The notes: generated by a model from the letters alone, not told the origin. A stretch of DNA of 49,139 nt from Burkholderiaceae bacterium (GCA_019751915.1 JAIEMS010000039.1:1-49139); one strand, 5' to 3'; shown: positions 9,305 to 21,381, counted from the first letter of the stretch. A program made the numbers and translations.

Positions 9305-10387
9305 TCATTTCCAAATGTTCCATGGTGAGTGCAACCAACCACCGACCAAAACTAACCATACTAACGTAACAGGGATAAATATTTTCCAACCTAAACGCAT
9401 AATTTGGTCATAGCGGAATCGAGGGAAAGTGGCTCTAATCCAAATAAACATAGAAACCACCAAAAAAGTCTTCAAACCAAGCCAGATCCAAGCTGGAACC
9501 CAGTTGAAAATTGCACTATCAATGGGCGACAACCACCCACCTAAAAACATTAATACAGCCAAAATGGAGACCAACCACATGCTGGCATATTCAGCCAAAA
9601 AGAATATTGCAAATCCCATACCGGAATATTCAACCATATGCCCAGCAACAATCTCAGCCTCTCCTTCGACAACGTCAAAAGGGTGACGATTTGTTTCTGC
9701 AACACCAGAAATCAAATAAACAATAAAAATTGGAAATAATGGCAACCAATTCCAAGACATGAAATTTAATCCATGACTTGCTGCGAATCCAGATGCTTGA
9801 CCCATGACTACTTGCGTTAAATTCATGCTTCCTGAGACCATAATGATCACCAAGAAGCAAAACCCCATGGCTATTTCATAGCTGACCATTTGCGCAGATG
9901 CACGCATAGCACCTAAGAATGCATATTTAGAGTTAGAAGCCCAGCCAGCGATAATTACACCGTAGACTTCAATTGAGGTAATTGCCATTACCAACAATAC
10001 ACCAACATTCACATTGGTAAGTGCTACATCTGGACCAAAAGGAATAACCACCCAAGCAGCTAATGCAGGCATGATAGCCATTACTGGCCCTAAAATAAAC
10101 AAGCCTTTGCTAGCTGCAGACGGTTGAATAATTTCCTTTGTCAATAATTTCAAAGCATCAGCAATAGGCTGTAACAAGCCCATGGGTCCGACCCGATTAG
10201 GGCCAAGTCGAACCTGCATAAACCCAAGTAACTTCCGCTCCCAAAGCGTAAGATAGGCCACAGCGCCCATCAATGGAGCCAAAATCACAACAATTTTTAA
10301 TAAAATCCAAATTACTGGCCAGAGGACAGCAACCCACCATGTTTGTGAAAACAAACCTAAACCGCTGTTATAAATTCCATCAATCAT
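9305..10387 (-). CDS. nuoH: NADH-quinone oxidoreductase subunit H
   Basis: Membrane subunit that forms the quinone chamber with NuoB and NuoD; 360 aa with about eight helices. The charged loop lining the quinone path is conserved ([20 protein letters not shown]), as is [20 protein letters not shown] near the start. Its start overlaps the nuoG stop by four bases as ATGA. Confidence 0.97.
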   Translation of the reverse strand: MIDGIYNSGLGLFSQTWWVAVLWPVIWILLKIVVILAPLMGAVAYLTLWERKLLGFMQVRLGPNRVGPMGLLQPIADALKLLTKEIIQPSAASKGLFILGPVMAIMPALAAWVVIPFGPDVALTNVNVGVLLVMAITSIEVYGVIIAGWASNSKYAFLGAMRASAQMVSYEIAMGFCFLVIIMVSGSMNLTQVVMGQASGFAASHGLNFMSWNWLPLFPIFIVYLISGVAETNRHPFDVVEGEAEIVAGHMVEYSGMGFAIFFLAEYASMWLVSILAVLMFLGGWLSPIDSAIFNWVPAWIWLGLKTFLVVSMFIWIRATFPRFRYDQIMRLGWKIFIPVTLVWLVLVGGWLHSPWNIWK

Positions 10388-12519
10388 GACTGCGCTCCTT
10401 CAGTCATCAAACGAGCATCAGCTGTTAATTGCAACGATGAGGAACGGCGAACTAATCCATCTAACTGATAGATAGATGCTACAACCGGCTCAACATCATG
10501 AACCTTCGCAGCCAAAAATGAGGAACATGTCGTATTACTCAATTTGTCCTCTGGTACACCAGCTCTCACCTCAAAAGAAGTACCAGCAACTTTGAACAAC
10601 ACATCCTGAGATGTTTCAAAATCAAAGTTAGGCACTCCGAGTAAGTTTCCTAAAACACGCAAAACTTTCCAAGCTGGACGGGTTTCACCTAATGGACGAA
10701 CCACAGCATGAAAACTCTGTAAATTACCTTCAGCATTTACAAAACTACCTGATGTTTCAGTGAATGGTGCAATTGGCAACAGGACATCACTAAATTCCAT
10801 ATTAGCTTTAAAAGGGCTCATAGTAACCACCATTTCAGCCTGAGCCAATGCAGAAGCAGCTTTTGCGCCAATTGCACTATCGAAAACTGGTTCAGTATTC
10901 AATAAAATTACTGCCTTCAAACCACCAGAAAGCATTTTACCGGCATCCAAACCATTCTGATCAGGCAATGCATTGACCCATTGTGCTCCAACAGTGTTAG
11001 CCGCTTCTGTTAAATAACCAACACTGGAATTTGTTTGATCAGCAATCCAATTACTCAATGCTAAGAGTGTGGAAGCATTTGCATGATGGGCAGCTGCATT
11101 GCCCAATAGAATTGCTTTTTTATCTCCACTAATTAAAGAACGCGCTATAGCCAAAGCTACATCACTAGATCTACCCATAGCATTGGGTGGAGAAACATTT
11201 TTCTCCTTTGCTACAGCAGCAGCGATATCAGATAGTGCTTGAACCCATGATTCCGATGGAGCCGTTAATCTCTGAGCAATAGGCAAAGCCCAATCACGAA
11301 TAACAGAATCAATTGATGCTACGCGACAACCTTTACGAGCGGCCTGACGAATCCGCTGTGCAAACAGTGGATGATCCTTCCGGAGATTAGAGCCAACAAC
11401 CAATACAGACTGCAATGTAGATAGAGATGCAATCGAGCGACCCAACCACCGAATACCCTCTGGTAATGGAAATTCAGCATTACGGAGGCGGTAATCAATA
11501 TTGCCACTACCAAAACCACGAACCAAAGCACCAGCTAGATACAGTTCCTCTAACGTGCTATGTGGACTCACTAAAGCACCAATAGCGGCAGCGCCGTGAT
11601 CAACTTTAATATTCTTTAAACCATTGGCAACGTACTCTAATGCCGTTTGCCAGTCCACATCGACCCATACGCCATTTTGCTTAAGCATGGGATTCGTGAG
11701 ACGATCAGAACAATTTAATGCCTCATAAGAAAATCTGTCTCTGTCGGCAATCCAACACTCATTTACATCTTCATTTTCCAGAGGCAAAACACGCATAACT
11801 CTATGGTTCTTTACCTGAACCACTAAATTTGCGCCCGTAGAGTCGTGTGGACTGATTGATTTACGACGTGATAATTCCCAAGTGCGTGCACTGTAACGAA
11901 AAGGTTTGCTGGTTAATGCCCCCACAGGACAAATATCAATCATATTTCCAGACAACTCTGAATTGATTGTTTCACCAGTAACAGGCGTAATTTCAGAATG
12001 CTCACCTCTGTGAATCATTCCAAGTTCCATCACTCCAGCAACCTCTTGCCCAAAACGGACACAGCGAGTGCAGTGGATACAACGACTCATTTCCTCCATA
12101 GAAATGAGCGGTCCTACATTTTTATGGGGTACAACACGTTTATCTTCCTCATACCGTGAAGAATATCCGCCATAACCTACTGCTAAATCTTGCAACTGAC
12201 ATTCACCGCCTTGATCACAAATTGGACAATCAAGCGGATGATTAATCAGCAAAAACTCCATTACTGAACGCTGGGCTTTAATCGCTTTATCAGTTTTTGT
12301 TCGTACAACCATACCCTGTGTCACTGGCGTAGCACAAGCAGGCATGGGTTTTGGCGCTTTTTCTACTTCCACCAAACACATACGGCAACTGGCAGCAATA
12401 GACAGTTTCTTGTGGTAACAGAAATGTGGAATATAGGTGCCTGCTTTTTCAGCAGCATGCATCACCATACTGCCTTCAGCAATTTCTACTTTCTGACCAT
12501 CAAGTTCAATTTCAACCAT
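10384..12519 (-). CDS. nuoG: NADH-quinone oxidoreductase subunit G
   Basis: Peripheral-arm iron-sulfur subunit, 711 aa. The N-terminus has the [2Fe-2S] motif ([15 protein letters not shown]), then the [14 protein letters not shown] and [10 protein letters not shown] cluster motifs, then a molybdopterin-oxidoreductase-like fold. Where the E. coli protein carries the extra N7 cluster cysteines, this one reads [14 protein letters not shown] with no cysteine, so N7 is absent, as in mitochondrial-type enzymes. The length fits the betaproteobacterial form, shorter than E. coli. It starts 15 bases after nuoF. Confidence 0.96.
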   Translation of the reverse strand: MVEIELDGQKVEIAEGSMVMHAAEKAGTYIPHFCYHKKLSIAASCRMCLVEVEKAPKPMPACATPVTQGMVVRTKTDKAIKAQRSVMEFLLINHPLDCPICDQGGECQLQDLAVGYGGYSSRYEEDKRVVPHKNVGPLISMEEMSRCIHCTRCVRFGQEVAGVMELGMIHRGEHSEITPVTGETINSELSGNMIDICPVGALTSKPFRYSARTWELSRRKSISPHDSTGANLVVQVKNHRVMRVLPLENEDVNECWIADRDRFSYEALNCSDRLTNPMLKQNGVWVDVDWQTALEYVANGLKNIKVDHGAAAIGALVSPHSTLEELYLAGALVRGFGSGNIDYRLRNAEFPLPEGIRWLGRSIASLSTLQSVLVVGSNLRKDHPLFAQRIRQAARKGCRVASIDSVIRDWALPIAQRLTAPSESWVQALSDIAAAVAKEKNVSPPNAMGRSSDVALAIARSLISGDKKAILLGNAAAHHANASTLLALSNWIADQTNSSVGYLTEAANTVGAQWVNALPDQNGLDAGKMLSGGLKAVILLNTEPVFDSAIGAKAASALAQAEMVVTMSPFKANMEFSDVLLPIAPFTETSGSFVNAEGNLQSFHAVVRPLGETRPAWKVLRVLGNLLGVPNFDFETSQDVLFKVAGTSFEVRAGVPEDKLSNTTCSSFLAAKVHDVEPVVASIYQLDGLVRRSSSLQLTADARLMTEGAQS

Positions 12520-12534
12520 ATGCTTTTCTCGCGA

Positions 12535-13899
12535 TCAGATGGAAGCTGCGGCCTGATGATTCGCTTGCTCGATCATCGCCTCAAATTCATGACGAAAATG
12601 TTTAACCATAGCCCGAACTGGCATAGCTGCAGCGTCACCAAGTGCACAGATTGTGCGTCCCATGATATCACTTGCTACCGAATCCAAAACATTAAGGTCT
12701 GTGAGCTTTCCATTGCCTCGATGAATCCGGTCAACTAGGCGCCAAAGCCACCCAGTACCCTCACGACAAGGCGTACACTGACCGCAGGATTCGTGCATAT
12801 AAAAATACGATAAACGCTTGAGAGACTCAACCATACAACGGCTATCGTCCATAACAATCACGGCACCAGAACCAAGCATTGAACCGGCCTTGGCAATTGA
12901 GTCGTAATCCAACGTACATTCCATAATGATAGATGCAGGAAGCACTGGAGATGATGAACCGCCAGGGATTACGGCTTTTAATTTTCTCCCTTGACGTACA
13001 CCGCCTGCAAGCTCTAATAATTTAGCGAATGGCGTACCCATGGGAACTTCATAGTTACCTGGCTTCTCTACATCACCGCTCACAGAAAATATTTTTGTAC
13101 CGCCATTATTTGGTTTTCCACATGCTAAATATGCAGCACCACCATTACGAATAATCCATGGGACAGCACCAAAAGTTTCGGTATTATTAATGGTTGTAGG
13201 TTTTCCATACAAACCGAAACTTGCTGGAAATGGTGGCTTAAATCGCGGCTGCCCTTTTTTACCTTCGAGAGATTCTAATAGCGCTGTTTCTTCGCCGCAT
13301 ATATATGCACCAAATCCATGATGTGCATGCAATTGAAAACTGAAACCACTACCTAAAATATGACTACCTAAATATCCAGAAGAACGAGCCTCTTCAAGAG
13401 CATCCTCAAAACGATCATAAACCTGAAAAATTTCTCCGTGAATATAGTTATAACCAACACTAATACCCATTGCATATGCGGCAATAATCATGCCTTCAAT
13501 AACAATGTGTGGGTTATACATCAAAATATCACGGTCTTTACAAGTTCCTGGCTCACCTTCATCTGAATTACAGACTAAGTATTTTTGCCCAGGAAATTGA
13601 CGTGGCATAAAACTCCACTTCAATCCCGTCGGAAAACCAGCACCGCCGCGACCACGCAGACCTGACTCTTTAACGATAGCGATCACTTGATCTTGGGTCA
13701 GACCTTCGGTATCACCAGAGTTTTCTTTGCCTAATATTTTTCGCAGTGCTTGGTAACCACCACGTGCCTCGTAATCTTTAATATTCCAATTAGAACCATT
13801 TAAACCTGCGTAAATTTGCGGCTCAATATGGCTATTATGAAAGCAAGTTTCAATACCTGCCGCTTGAAATTGGGTAAGAATTTGAGCTGCTGAGGTCAT
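12535..13899 (-). CDS. nuoF: NADH-quinone oxidoreductase subunit F
   Basis: NADH dehydrogenase subunit that binds NADH, FMN and the N3 [4Fe-4S] cluster; 454 aa. The nucleotide-binding glycine-rich stretch [16 protein letters not shown], the FMN region [15 protein letters not shown] and the cluster motif [13 protein letters not shown] with the later TICALGD cysteine are all seen. The start overlaps the nuoE stop by four bases (ATGA). Confidence 0.97.
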   Translation of the reverse strand: MTSAAQILTQFQAAGIETCFHNSHIEPQIYAGLNGSNWNIKDYEARGGYQALRKILGKENSGDTEGLTQDQVIAIVKESGLRGRGGAGFPTGLKWSFMPRQFPGQKYLVCNSDEGEPGTCKDRDILMYNPHIVIEGMIIAAYAMGISVGYNYIHGEIFQVYDRFEDALEEARSSGYLGSHILGSGFSFQLHAHHGFGAYICGEETALLESLEGKKGQPRFKPPFPASFGLYGKPTTINNTETFGAVPWIIRNGGAAYLACGKPNNGGTKIFSVSGDVEKPGNYEVPMGTPFAKLLELAGGVRQGRKLKAVIPGGSSSPVLPASIIMECTLDYDSIAKAGSMLGSGAVIVMDDSRCMVESLKRLSYFYMHESCGQCTPCREGTGWLWRLVDRIHRGNGKLTDLNVLDSVASDIMGRTICALGDAAAMPVRAMVKHFRHEFEAMIEQANHQAAASI

Positions 13900-14387
13900 T
13901 GCTTACCTTCCACAGCTTTGAGGCTGTCAACCAATTGATCCAGCTTATCATTACCCATAAAGCTGCACATATTACGATCATTCACCAACATCACTGGAGC
14001 ATCTGCACAGGCACCCAAACACTCGCATTGTTGCAAAGTAAACAATCCATCTGAGGTGGTTTCCCCCATCGAAATGCCTAATTTATGCTCCAAATGCTCC
14101 AACGCCTTACCACCATCACGCAGCAAACATGGTAAATTAGTACACACTGCCAGCTTATATTTACCAACAGCTTGTTGGTTATACATATTATAAAATGTAG
14201 TGACTTCATGCACAGCAATCTGAGGCATGCCAAGATATTCACCAATGAATGCTTCACTGGCTTCACTTACATAACCTTGTTCTTGCTGGACAATAGAGAG
14301 ACACGCCATAACAGCCGATTGTTTCTGTTCGGGCGGGTACTTAGCTACTTCACGTGCAAAACGCGCTTGAGTCGCTTCAGAAATCAT
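13896..14387 (-). CDS. nuoE: NADH-quinone oxidoreductase subunit E
   Basis: Thioredoxin-like [2Fe-2S] subunit (cluster N1a) of the NADH module; 163 aa. The four ligands fit Cys82-x4-Cys87 and Cys123-x3-Cys127 (CTNLPC and CLGAC). It overlaps nuoD upstream and nuoF downstream, each by four bases. Confidence 0.97.
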   Translation of the reverse strand: MISEATQARFAREVAKYPPEQKQSAVMACLSIVQQEQGYVSEASEAFIGEYLGMPQIAVHEVTTFYNMYNQQAVGKYKLAVCTNLPCLLRDGGKALEHLEHKLGISMGETTSDGLFTLQQCECLGACADAPVMLVNDRNMCSFMGNDKLDQLVDSLKAVEGKQ

Positions 14388-15637
14388 CGGTCAATTTCTC
14401 CGAAAACGATATCCATAGTGCCGATAATGGCAACAACATCGGCCAACATATGCCCACGAGACATTTCATCGAGGGTGGATAAATGGACAAAACCAGGGGC
14501 GCGGATCTTCAGCCGATATGGTTTATTAGCACCATCACTGACCAAATAGATACCAAATTCACCTTTTGGATGTTCAACAGCTGCGTAAGCTTCACCCTCG
14601 GGAACATGGAAACCTTCGGTAAATAACTTAAAGTGGTGAATTAAGTCCTCCATATTGGACTTCATAGCCTCACGACTAGGCGGAGCCACTTTATGATTTT
14701 CAGTAATTACCGGGCCTGGATTAACACGCAGCCAATCGACGCACTGCTTAATAATTCGATTGGATTGAAGCATTTCTTGGACTCGAACCAAGTAACGATC
14801 ATAACAATCACCTGTTTTACCGACAGGAATATCAAAATCGACACGGTCATAAACATCGTATGGCTGCTTTTTACGCAAATCCCAAGCAATGCCGGAACCA
14901 CGCAACATAGGCCCGGTCATTCCTAAATTCAAGGCCCGATCAGGATCGACCACACCAATACCAACTGTACGCTGCTTCCAAATACGATTATCAGTTAGCA
15001 GAGTCTCGTATTCCTCAACACAAGCTGGAAACCGCTGCGTAAAGTCATCAATAAAATCGAGCAATGAACCCTTACGATTCTGATTTCGTATTTCTAACGT
15101 TTTAGCATTGCATACTTTGTTGGCCTTATATTGGGGCATCGTGTCTGGCAGATCACGATAAACACCACCAGGCCGAAAGTAGGCAGCATGCATTCTGGCT
15201 CCAGAAACTGCCTCGTACATGTCAAAAAGATCTTCACGCTCACGGAATGTATAAATCAGAATCGTGGAGCTACCACAATCGTTCCCGTGTGAACCAAGCC
15301 ACATCAGATGATTTAACAACCGTGTAATCTCAGAAAACATGACGCGTATGTACTGAGCACGCAACGGTACGTCAATGCCCAACAATTTCTCAATCGCGAG
15401 ACAATAAGCATGCTCATTGCACATCATCGAAACGTAGTCCAGACGATCCATATAAGGAAGCGACTGAATAAAAGTTTTGTGCTCCGCTAATTTTTCTGTA
15501 GCACGGTGCAACAAACCAATGTGTGGATCCGCACGCTGGACAACTTCGCCATCCAATTCAAGCACAAGACGCAGCACACCGTGCGCTGCCGGGTGCTGCG
15601 GACCAAAGTTCAGGGAATAGTTTTTGATTTCAGCCAT
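14384..15637 (-). CDS. nuoD: NADH-quinone oxidoreductase subunit D
   Basis: 49-kDa-type subunit, 417 aa, related to the large subunit of NiFe hydrogenases without the metal cysteines; it forms the quinone site with NuoB. The N-terminus shows [22 protein letters not shown], here the first 20 being typical of the family, and the C-terminus ends [13 protein letters not shown]. It begins 27 bases after nuoC and is coupled to nuoE by an ATGA overlap. Confidence 0.97.
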   Translation of the reverse strand: MAEIKNYSLNFGPQHPAAHGVLRLVLELDGEVVQRADPHIGLLHRATEKLAEHKTFIQSLPYMDRLDYVSMMCNEHAYCLAIEKLLGIDVPLRAQYIRVMFSEITRLLNHLMWLGSHGNDCGSSTILIYTFREREDLFDMYEAVSGARMHAAYFRPGGVYRDLPDTMPQYKANKVCNAKTLEIRNQNRKGSLLDFIDDFTQRFPACVEEYETLLTDNRIWKQRTVGIGVVDPDRALNLGMTGPMLRGSGIAWDLRKKQPYDVYDRVDFDIPVGKTGDCYDRYLVRVQEMLQSNRIIKQCVDWLRVNPGPVITENHKVAPPSREAMKSNMEDLIHHFKLFTEGFHVPEGEAYAAVEHPKGEFGIYLVSDGANKPYRLKIRAPGFVHLSTLDEMSRGHMLADVVAIIGTMDIVFGEIDR

Positions 15638-15664
15638 GATTTACCAGAGAAGGCACGAGGCACC

Positions 15665-16273
15665 TCAGTGCAGTCCCCCGTATTTATCTTCGCGAATAAT
15701 GCGTGGCGTTACTTCACGCGGCTCAATGGTCACAGGCTCATACACGACACGGCGCTGATCAGCGTCGTAGCGCATTTCGACATGCCCGGAAAGGGGGAAA
15801 TCTTTGCGGAATGGGTGCCCAACGAAACCATAGTCGGTCAAAATACGACGCAAATCGTTGTGGCCATCAAAAATAATACCGAATAAATCGAATGCTTCAC
15901 GCTCGAACCAATTGGCTGATTCCCACAAAGTGGCAACAGAAGATACCAATGGGAGATTATCATCGGGACAAAAGACTTTAACCCGAATACGCTGATTTAA
16001 CGAAACCGACAACAAATGCGAAACAACACAATACCGTGCAATATCGTTCGGACGGTCACCGTAAGTAGAATAGTCGACACCACAAAGGTCAATCAACTGC
16101 TCAAACTTGCAAGTTGGGGCATCACGCAAAAGCTGCATAGCCTGCAGGTAGTTTGCTGCAGATACTACGACAGTCAACTCATCAAGAGCCACACTGATTT
16201 GACGAATTTTATCTCCCAAGACTGCGACTACCGCTTTCTTGAGATTTTCTGGGCTAATAGCAAAAGCTGTCAT
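15665..16273 (-). CDS. nuoC: NADH-quinone oxidoreductase subunit C
   Basis: 30-kDa-type subunit of the peripheral arm, about 202 aa. The family signature is clear: [21 protein letters not shown] followed by [20 protein letters not shown], of which the first twenty residues alone identify it. I start at the ATG at 16273 with GAGG just upstream. A TTG at 16285 would add four residues and overlap the nuoB stop. Confidence 0.95.
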   Translation of the reverse strand: MTAFAISPENLKKAVVAVLGDKIRQISVALDELTVVVSAANYLQAMQLLRDAPTCKFEQLIDLCGVDYSTYGDRPNDIARYCVVSHLLSVSLNQRIRVKVFCPDDNLPLVSSVATLWESANWFEREAFDLFGIIFDGHNDLRRILTDYGFVGHPFRKDFPLSGHVEMRYDADQRRVVYEPVTIEPREVTPRIIREDKYGGLH

Positions 16274-16281
16274 ACTGACCC

Positions 16282-16761
16282 TCAAACACGGGCAATCGTA
16301 TTAGTACGGCGAATTTTTTGCTGCAATTGAATAATCCCGTAAATCAACGCCTCAGCAGTCGGCGGACAACCAGGGACATAGACATCAACTGGAACAATAC
16401 GATCACAGCCTCTAACCACGGAGTAGCTGTAATGGTAATAGCCACCGCCATTAGCACATGACCCCATCGACAACACCCAACGAGGCTCCGACATCTGATC
16501 GTAAACCTTGCGCAGAGCGGGGGCCATTTTGTTACACAATGTGCCTGCAACAATCATCAAATCGGACTGACGAGGACTAGCGCGAAAAACTTCAGCACCA
16601 AAACGAGCAAGATCGTACCGAGCAGTGGCTGCATGCATCATTTCAACAGCGCAGCATGCCAGACCAAATGTCATTGGCCACAACGAACCAGTTTTAGCCC
16701 AATTCACCACAGAGTCGTAACTCGTAGTGATAAAGCCTTCCTTCATTACGCCTTCAATCAT
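16282..16761 (-). CDS. nuoB: NADH-quinone oxidoreductase subunit B
   Basis: Subunit holding cluster N2, the last iron-sulfur centre before quinone; 159 aa. The ligands are Cys36 and Cys37 (LACCAVEMM), Cys102 ([11 protein letters not shown]) and Cys132 ([11 protein letters not shown]). It begins 25 bases after nuoA. Confidence 0.98.
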   Translation of the reverse strand: MIEGVMKEGFITTSYDSVVNWAKTGSLWPMTFGLACCAVEMMHAATARYDLARFGAEVFRASPRQSDLMIVAGTLCNKMAPALRKVYDQMSEPRWVLSMGSCANGGGYYHYSYSVVRGCDRIVPVDVYVPGCPPTAEALIYGIIQLQQKIRRTNTIARV

Positions 16762-16786
16762 TGCGTTAATCCTCGGTCAAACCTGA

Positions 16787-17146
16787 TCATTCCCAATCCA
16801 ACGCGCCTTTTTTCCACTCGTAGGCAAAACCCACAACCAGAACGGCAAGAAAGATCAAGACAGCAACGAAACCGGTTACACCAACTTCTTTGAGCGAAGC
16901 CGCCCAAGGAACCAAAAAGGCGATTTCCAAATCAAAAAGAATGAACAAGATAGCCACAAGATAGTAGCGCACATCAAATTTCATGCGCGCATCTTCAAAG
17001 GCTTCAAAACCACATTCGTAGGGGGAATTTTTCTGAGCATCAGGACGGTTAGGCCCAAGGATATACCCAAGAGCAAGCGGAATAACACCAACCGCCATAC
17101 CTACCAAAATGAACAAAAGAACGGGGAGATATTGATCGAGGTTCAT
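16787..17146 (-). CDS. nuoA: NADH-quinone oxidoreductase subunit A
   Basis: First gene of the nuo operon: a three-helix membrane subunit of 119 aa. The conserved loop [20 protein letters not shown] links the first two helices. I start at the ATG at 17146 ([12 protein letters not shown]). The frame is open further upstream into the tRNA-Leu gene, but that N-terminal extension translates tRNA sequence and is rejected. No strong ribosome-binding site is seen; GGTGAG lies about twelve bases upstream. Confidence 0.96.
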   Translation of the reverse strand: MNLDQYLPVLLFILVGMAVGVIPLALGYILGPNRPDAQKNSPYECGFEAFEDARMKFDVRYYLVAILFILFDLEIAFLVPWAASLKEVGVTGFVAVLIFLAVLVVGFAYEWKKGALDWE

Positions 17147-17221
17147 CTTGTAGATGCGCTCACCGCTTTGAGCCCGATGCACTACGACCGAAAACGGTGC
17201 AGGCAAGGGCTTGTTTTTGTT

Positions 17222-17306
17222 TGGTGCCGTCGGCGAGACTCGAACTCGCACAGCTTTCGCCACTACCCCCTCAAGATAGCGTGTCTACCAATTTCACCAC
17301 GACGGC
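17222..17306 (-). tRNA. tRNA-Leu (anticodon GAG)
   Basis: An 85-nt class II tRNA with an encoded 3' CCA. The acceptor stem pairs GCCGTCG with CGACGGC. The anticodon arm has stem CTATC/GGTAG and loop TTGAGGG, giving GAG at 17270-17272 (read on the minus strand). A variable arm and the T-arm GAGTTCGAGTCTC follow. It sits between secG and nuoA, in the same orientation, as in other Burkholderiales. Confidence 0.96.
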
Positions 17307-17417
17307 TGTTTTACTGTCTGTTTTGCTTGAGGAAACCTAAGTTTTTGCTCTCCAGACAGTCTGTAATTCTACTCCGGAAAAGCCCACTGTTTGGCTTCAA
17401 CAAGCAATTTAATCAGC

Positions 17418-17807
17418 TTATTTAGCAGGAATCTGCGCTGCACCAGAAGCTGCGGCCGCAGGTGCAGGCACAGAGGTCACGACATTGTTTGGGATAGACG
17501 ATGCGGCACTTGCATCAGGTACGGCAATGGGTGCGACCCCCTCCAGCACACTGCCCGCACTGACGGGACGCGCGTTGCCAAAGTAGGCCAATGCCAGTGT
17601 GCAAACAAAAAACACCCCGGCCAATACCGCTGTGGTGCGCGATAAGAAATTAGCGCTACCACTGGCACCAAAGAGGCTACCCGAGCTTCCGCTGCCAAAC
17701 GCAGCGCCCATATCTGCACCTTTTCCATGCTGGATCAAGATCAAACCGATCATGCCCAAAGCAGCCAAAATTTGCGCTGCCAAGATCACATTCACAAGGA
17801 CACTCAT
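17418..17807 (-). CDS. secG: Preprotein translocase subunit SecG
   Basis: Small subunit of the SecYEG protein-export channel in the inner membrane, 129 aa. Two hydrophobic helices (about residues 4-24 and 58-77) flank the signature QHGKGADMGAAFGSGSSGSLFG. The C-terminal 45 residues are an alanine/proline/serine-rich tail. It lies 41 bases after tpiA and upstream of tRNA-Leu. Confidence 0.96.
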   Translation of the reverse strand: MSVLVNVILAAQILAALGMIGLILIQHGKGADMGAAFGSGSSGSLFGASGSANFLSRTTAVLAGVFFVCTLALAYFGNARPVSAGSVLEGVAPIAVPDASAASSIPNNVVTSVPAPAAAASGAAQIPAK

Positions 17808-17848
17808 TCTTCAATTACTCCTGATTCGATAGCGGACAACGCTGATCT

Positions 17849-18595
17849 TTATTGGGCTGCACCAATGATTTGCAAGAAATCAGCCGCTTTAAGGGAGGCT
17901 CCACCCACCAAGCCGCCATCAATGTCGGGCTGTGCCAACAACTGCGCCGCATTGGCAGCATTCATGCTGCCACCGTACAGCAGTCGAATACGGGCTGCTT
18001 TGTCACTGGCCGCTGCCAATTGGGCACGCAAGACCGCATGCACCTGTTGTGCCTGCTCCGGCGTGGCAGTCTTGCCGGTGCCAATAGCCCACACGGGCTC
18101 GTAAGCGACGACGACTTCGCTGATGCAATGACCGTTGACGTGGATGACCGCTGCCAGTTGGCGCTTGACTACAGCTTCCGTTTGCCCCGCTTCACGCTCG
18201 GCTAAGGTTTCACCCACGCAGACAATCGGCGTAACCCCCGCAGCCAATGCACGTTGGGCCTTTGCCGCCACCTGAGCATCTGTCTCAGCATGGTATTGAC
18301 GGCGCTCAGAATGCCCGACCAACACATAGCGAACACCAAAGTCACGCAGCATGGCAGCAGATGCTTCGCCAGTGTAGGCACCCGCGTCGTGTGCTGAAAC
18401 GTCTTGCGCCGCGAGCGCCACAGACGACCCCGCCACCAACGACTGCACCTGCGCCAAGTAAGGCGAAGGTACTGCCACAGCAACATCACAGCCACCCTGA
18501 GTGCCTAAGCCGGCAATCAACGCACGCAGCAAAGCGTCATTGGCAGCGAGGCTGCCATTCATTTTCCAGTTGCCTGCAATCAGTTTCTTGTTCAT
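17849..18595 (-). CDS. tpiA: Triosephosphate isomerase
   Basis: Interconverts dihydroxyacetone phosphate and glyceraldehyde 3-phosphate. The protein is 248 aa, normal length. It has GNWKMNGS at the start (substrate lysine), the catalytic histidine in VGHSERR, the catalytic glutamate in [11 protein letters not shown], and the phosphate-binding LLYGGSM. It precedes secG in the common Burkholderiales order. Confidence 0.98.
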   Translation of the reverse strand: MNKKLIAGNWKMNGSLAANDALLRALIAGLGTQGGCDVAVAVPSPYLAQVQSLVAGSSVALAAQDVSAHDAGAYTGEASAAMLRDFGVRYVLVGHSERRQYHAETDAQVAAKAQRALAAGVTPIVCVGETLAEREAGQTEAVVKRQLAAVIHVNGHCISEVVVAYEPVWAIGTGKTATPEQAQQVHAVLRAQLAAASDKAARIRLLYGGSMNAANAAQLLAQPDIDGGLVGGASLKAADFLQIIGAAQ

Positions 18596-18695
18596 GTTTC
18601 ACCACGTCAAAAGAGGGCGGCACCACCGACCCGATGGCAGGGCACCGCTGCGGCATGCAGATTCATCTGCCACATCGTAAATTGGAATGATTTTG

Positions 18696-18728
18696 GCATC
18701 TAGCGCACGACCAGCATACACTAGATGC
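18696..18728. repeat. Hairpin between pnp and tpiA
   Basis: A perfect 8-bp inverted repeat, GCATCTAG at 18696-18703 and CTAGATGC at 18721-18728, with a 17-base loop. It lies in the 154-base gap after pnp. It is not followed by a T-run, so it is a poor terminator; it may stabilise RNA ends or be a degenerate member of the short palindromic repeat family described elsewhere in the window. Confidence 0.4.
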
Positions 18729-18749
18729 TCACATATCAATAGCAATCAA

Positions 18750-20918
18750 TTAAGCGTTATTGTCGCCTTGCTGTACGCCATCACGGGCAACAGGTTCACG
18801 ACGCTCGCCACGGTCGGCGGGGGCGGGACGCTCGGCCAATGCCTTCATCGACAGCTTGATACGACCCTTTTCGTCCGTCTCCATGACCTTGACCTTCACG
18901 ATTTGGCCTTCGGTCAAGTAGTCGCTGACGCGCTCAACGCGCTCGTGGGCAATCTGGCTGATGTGCAACAAACCATCTTTACCCGGCAGCAGGTTAATCA
19001 ACGCGCCAAAGTCCAAAATCTTGGTCACTGGGCCTTCATAGACCTTACCGATCTCAACTTCAGCCGTGATTTGTGCAATCCGACGCTTGGCTTCGTCAGC
19101 CTTGGCTGTTTCCGTCGAAGCGATGGTGATGGTGCCATCTTCATCAATGTTGATTTGGCAGCCGGTTTCTTCGGTCAGCGCGCGAATCACAGAACCACCC
19201 TTGCCAATCACGTCACGGATTTTTTCCGGATTGATCTTCATGGTGTAGAGCTTGGGAGCGAAGTCGCTGACTTCGGTTTTGGCCTCGCCCATAGCATCTT
19301 GCATTTTGCCCAAGATGTGCATGCGCGCTTCTTTGGCTTGGGCCAACGCCACTTGCATGATTTCCTTGGTGATGCCTTGGATTTTGATGTCCATCTGCAG
19401 GGCAGTGATACCGGCAGTCGTGCCAGCCACCTTAAAGTCCATATCACCCAGATGATCTTCGTCACCCAAAATATCGGTCAGGACAGCGAAGCGATTGTCT
19501 TCTTTGATCAGGCCCATGGCGATACCAGCCACGTGCGCCTTCATGGGCACACCCGCATCCATCAGCGACAGGCAGCCGCCACACACCGAGGCCATCGACG
19601 ATGAACCATTGGATTCGGTGATTTCAGACACCACACGCATGGTGTACGGGAATTCTTCTTTGCTTGGCAACACTGCTGCCAGCGCACGCTTTGCCAAACG
19701 ACCGTGGCCGATTTCGCGGCGCTTGGTGCTGCCCATGCGACCGACTTCGCCGGTGGCAAAGGGAGGCATGTTGTAGTGCAGCATGAAACGGTCTTCGTAC
19801 TCACCCATCAGAGCGTCAATGCGTTGTGCATCGCGCTCAGTGCCCAGCGTGGTCACTGCCAGTGCCTGGGTTTCGCCACGGGTAAACAACGATGAACCGT
19901 GGGCACGGGGCAGTACGCTGCTGCGAATTTCAATCGGGCGCACAGTGCGGGTGTCACGGCCATCAATGCGCGGCTCACCGGCCAAAATTTGGCTGCGAAC
20001 GATCCGCGCCTCAATGTCAAACAGCATGCCTTCGACTTTTACGCTGTCAAATTCGACACCAGCTTCTTTCAGATCGGCCATAACTACCGCATAAGCTTCA
20101 CGGCAAGCGTGGGTGCGAGCCTGCTTGTTGCGAATTTGGTAGGCGGCGCGCAGTTTTTCTTCAGCAAAGTGCGTGACTTTGGCAATCAATGCCTCATCCT
20201 TGGGCGGAGCACTCCAGTCCCACACAGGCTTGCCTGCATCGCGCACCAGTTCATGGATAGCATTGATCGCAATTTTGCCTTGCTCATGGCCGAACACCAC
20301 AGCGCCGAGCATCACGTCTTCGGGCAATTGTTGTGCTTCGGACTCGACCATCAGCACAGCCGCTTCCGTACCGGCGACAACCAAATCCATTTGGCTGTTT
20401 TTGCGCGCTGTTTGGCCGGGATTGAGCACATATTCGCCATTGATATAACCAACGCGCGCAGCACCAATGGGGCCACTGAATGGAATGCCCGAAATAGCCA
20501 GTGCAGCACTAGAAGCAATCAGCGCAGCAATATCGGCATCGACTTCAGGATTCAACGACAACGTGTGGATGACCACATGCACTTCGTTGAAGAAACCTTC
20601 AGGAAACAGCGGGCGAATCGGACGGTCAATCAGACGGCTGGTCAGTGTTTCGTGCTCGCTGGGCTTGGCTTCGCGCTTGAAGAAGCTGCCGGGGATTTTG
20701 CCTGCGGCGTAAGTCTTTTCGATGTAATCAACGGTCAGCGGAAAAAAGTCCTGACCGGGCTTGGCACCTTTAGAGGCCACCACAGTGGCGAGCACTACGG
20801 TGTCGTCAATATTGACGATCACAGCGCCCGAAGCTTGGCGAGCGATTTCGCCGGTTTCCATGATGACGGTCTTGTCACCCCATTGGAACGACTTGGTAAC
20901 TTTATTGAAAATGCTCAT
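18750..20918 (-). CDS. pnp: Polyribonucleotide nucleotidyltransferase (PNPase)
   Basis: 3'-to-5' phosphorolytic exoribonuclease of the RNA degradosome, 722 aa. Two RNase PH cores are followed by a KH domain ([20 protein letters not shown]) and an S1 RNA-binding domain ([20 protein letters not shown]). I start at the ATG at 20918 ([12 protein letters not shown]), preceded by AGGA; the longer frame to 20972 lacks family similarity. The rpsO-pnp arrangement is conserved in many bacteria. The C-terminal tail is arginine-rich and charged. Confidence 0.97.
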   Translation of the reverse strand: MSIFNKVTKSFQWGDKTVIMETGEIARQASGAVIVNIDDTVVLATVVASKGAKPGQDFFPLTVDYIEKTYAAGKIPGSFFKREAKPSEHETLTSRLIDRPIRPLFPEGFFNEVHVVIHTLSLNPEVDADIAALIASSAALAISGIPFSGPIGAARVGYINGEYVLNPGQTARKNSQMDLVVAGTEAAVLMVESEAQQLPEDVMLGAVVFGHEQGKIAINAIHELVRDAGKPVWDWSAPPKDEALIAKVTHFAEEKLRAAYQIRNKQARTHACREAYAVVMADLKEAGVEFDSVKVEGMLFDIEARIVRSQILAGEPRIDGRDTRTVRPIEIRSSVLPRAHGSSLFTRGETQALAVTTLGTERDAQRIDALMGEYEDRFMLHYNMPPFATGEVGRMGSTKRREIGHGRLAKRALAAVLPSKEEFPYTMRVVSEITESNGSSSMASVCGGCLSLMDAGVPMKAHVAGIAMGLIKEDNRFAVLTDILGDEDHLGDMDFKVAGTTAGITALQMDIKIQGITKEIMQVALAQAKEARMHILGKMQDAMGEAKTEVSDFAPKLYTMKINPEKIRDVIGKGGSVIRALTEETGCQINIDEDGTITIASTETAKADEAKRRIAQITAEVEIGKVYEGPVTKILDFGALINLLPGKDGLLHISQIAHERVERVSDYLTEGQIVKVKVMETDEKGRIKLSMKALAERPAPADRGERREPVARDGVQQGDNNA

Positions 20919-20984
20919 GTGAATCCTGATTTGATAGCTGGCAACACAGTGCCAGCGAGTGCCAGAGGCCATTCAGAACACGAT

Positions 20985-21026
20985 GCCATTCCAATGAAAC
21001 CGCACGCGGAAATTCAGTGGAATGAC
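20985..21026 (-). promoter_or_regulatory. Possible pnp leader hairpin
   Basis: CATTCCA at 20987-20993 pairs with TGGAATG at 21018-21024 in the rpsO-pnp gap. In enterobacteria a leader stem-loop here is cut by RNase III and lets PNPase control its own synthesis. Only the 7-bp stem is seen here, so a similar role is a guess. Confidence 0.25.
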
Positions 21027-21061
21027 ACAGCTTCGCTCTGATCTTGGACACTGGTTAAAGT

Positions 21062-21100
21062 AAAAAACGCCTGAGCTAGCGGACTAACTCAGGCGTTTTT
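21062..21100 (-). terminator. Rho-independent terminator after rpsO
   Basis: A 12-bp stem, AAAACGCCTGAG at 21064-21075 against CTCAGGCGTTTT at 21088-21099, flanked by A and T runs on both sides. It lies 15 bases beyond the rpsO stop and can work in either direction. It should separate much of rpsO transcription from pnp. Confidence 0.85.
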
Positions 21101-21114
21101 GCATGCGATAGCGC

Positions 21115-21381
21115 TTACTTGCGCAGACCCAACTTGGCGATGAGTGCGGTGTAACGCTCAGCATCTTTGGACTTGAGGTAGTCCAACAGCTTGCGGCGGC
21201 GGCTCACCATGCGCAGCAGACCACGGCGACCGTGGTGGTCTTTGGCGTGGGTCTTGAAGTGGGGCATCAGTTCGTTAATGCGTGCTGTCAGCAGAGCTAC
21301 TTGCACTTCTGGGCTACCAGTATCGTTGGCAGCGCGTGCGTTGGCCTTGACGACTTCGGCCTTGATGGAGGATGCGATCAT
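21115..21381 (-). CDS. rpsO: 30S ribosomal protein S15
   Basis: An 88-aa ribosomal protein that binds 16S rRNA early in 30S assembly. Signature stretches are [39 protein letters not shown] and LLDYLKSKD. It is followed by a strong terminator and then pnp. Confidence 0.98.
   Translation of the reverse strand: MIASSIKAEVVKANARAANDTGSPEVQVALLTARINELMPHFKTHAKDHHGRRGLLRMVSRRRKLLDYLKSKDAERYTALIAKLGLRK

Noticed and set aside
17147-17263. N-terminal extension of nuoA into the tRNA gene
   Set aside because: The extra residues ([16 protein letters not shown]) are a translation of the tRNA-Leu T-arm and acceptor; NuoA homologues start at MNLDQ.
19899-21041. A 380-codon open frame antisense to pnp
   Set aside because: It lies opposite a clear PNPase gene, crosses its start region and shows no recognisable domain.
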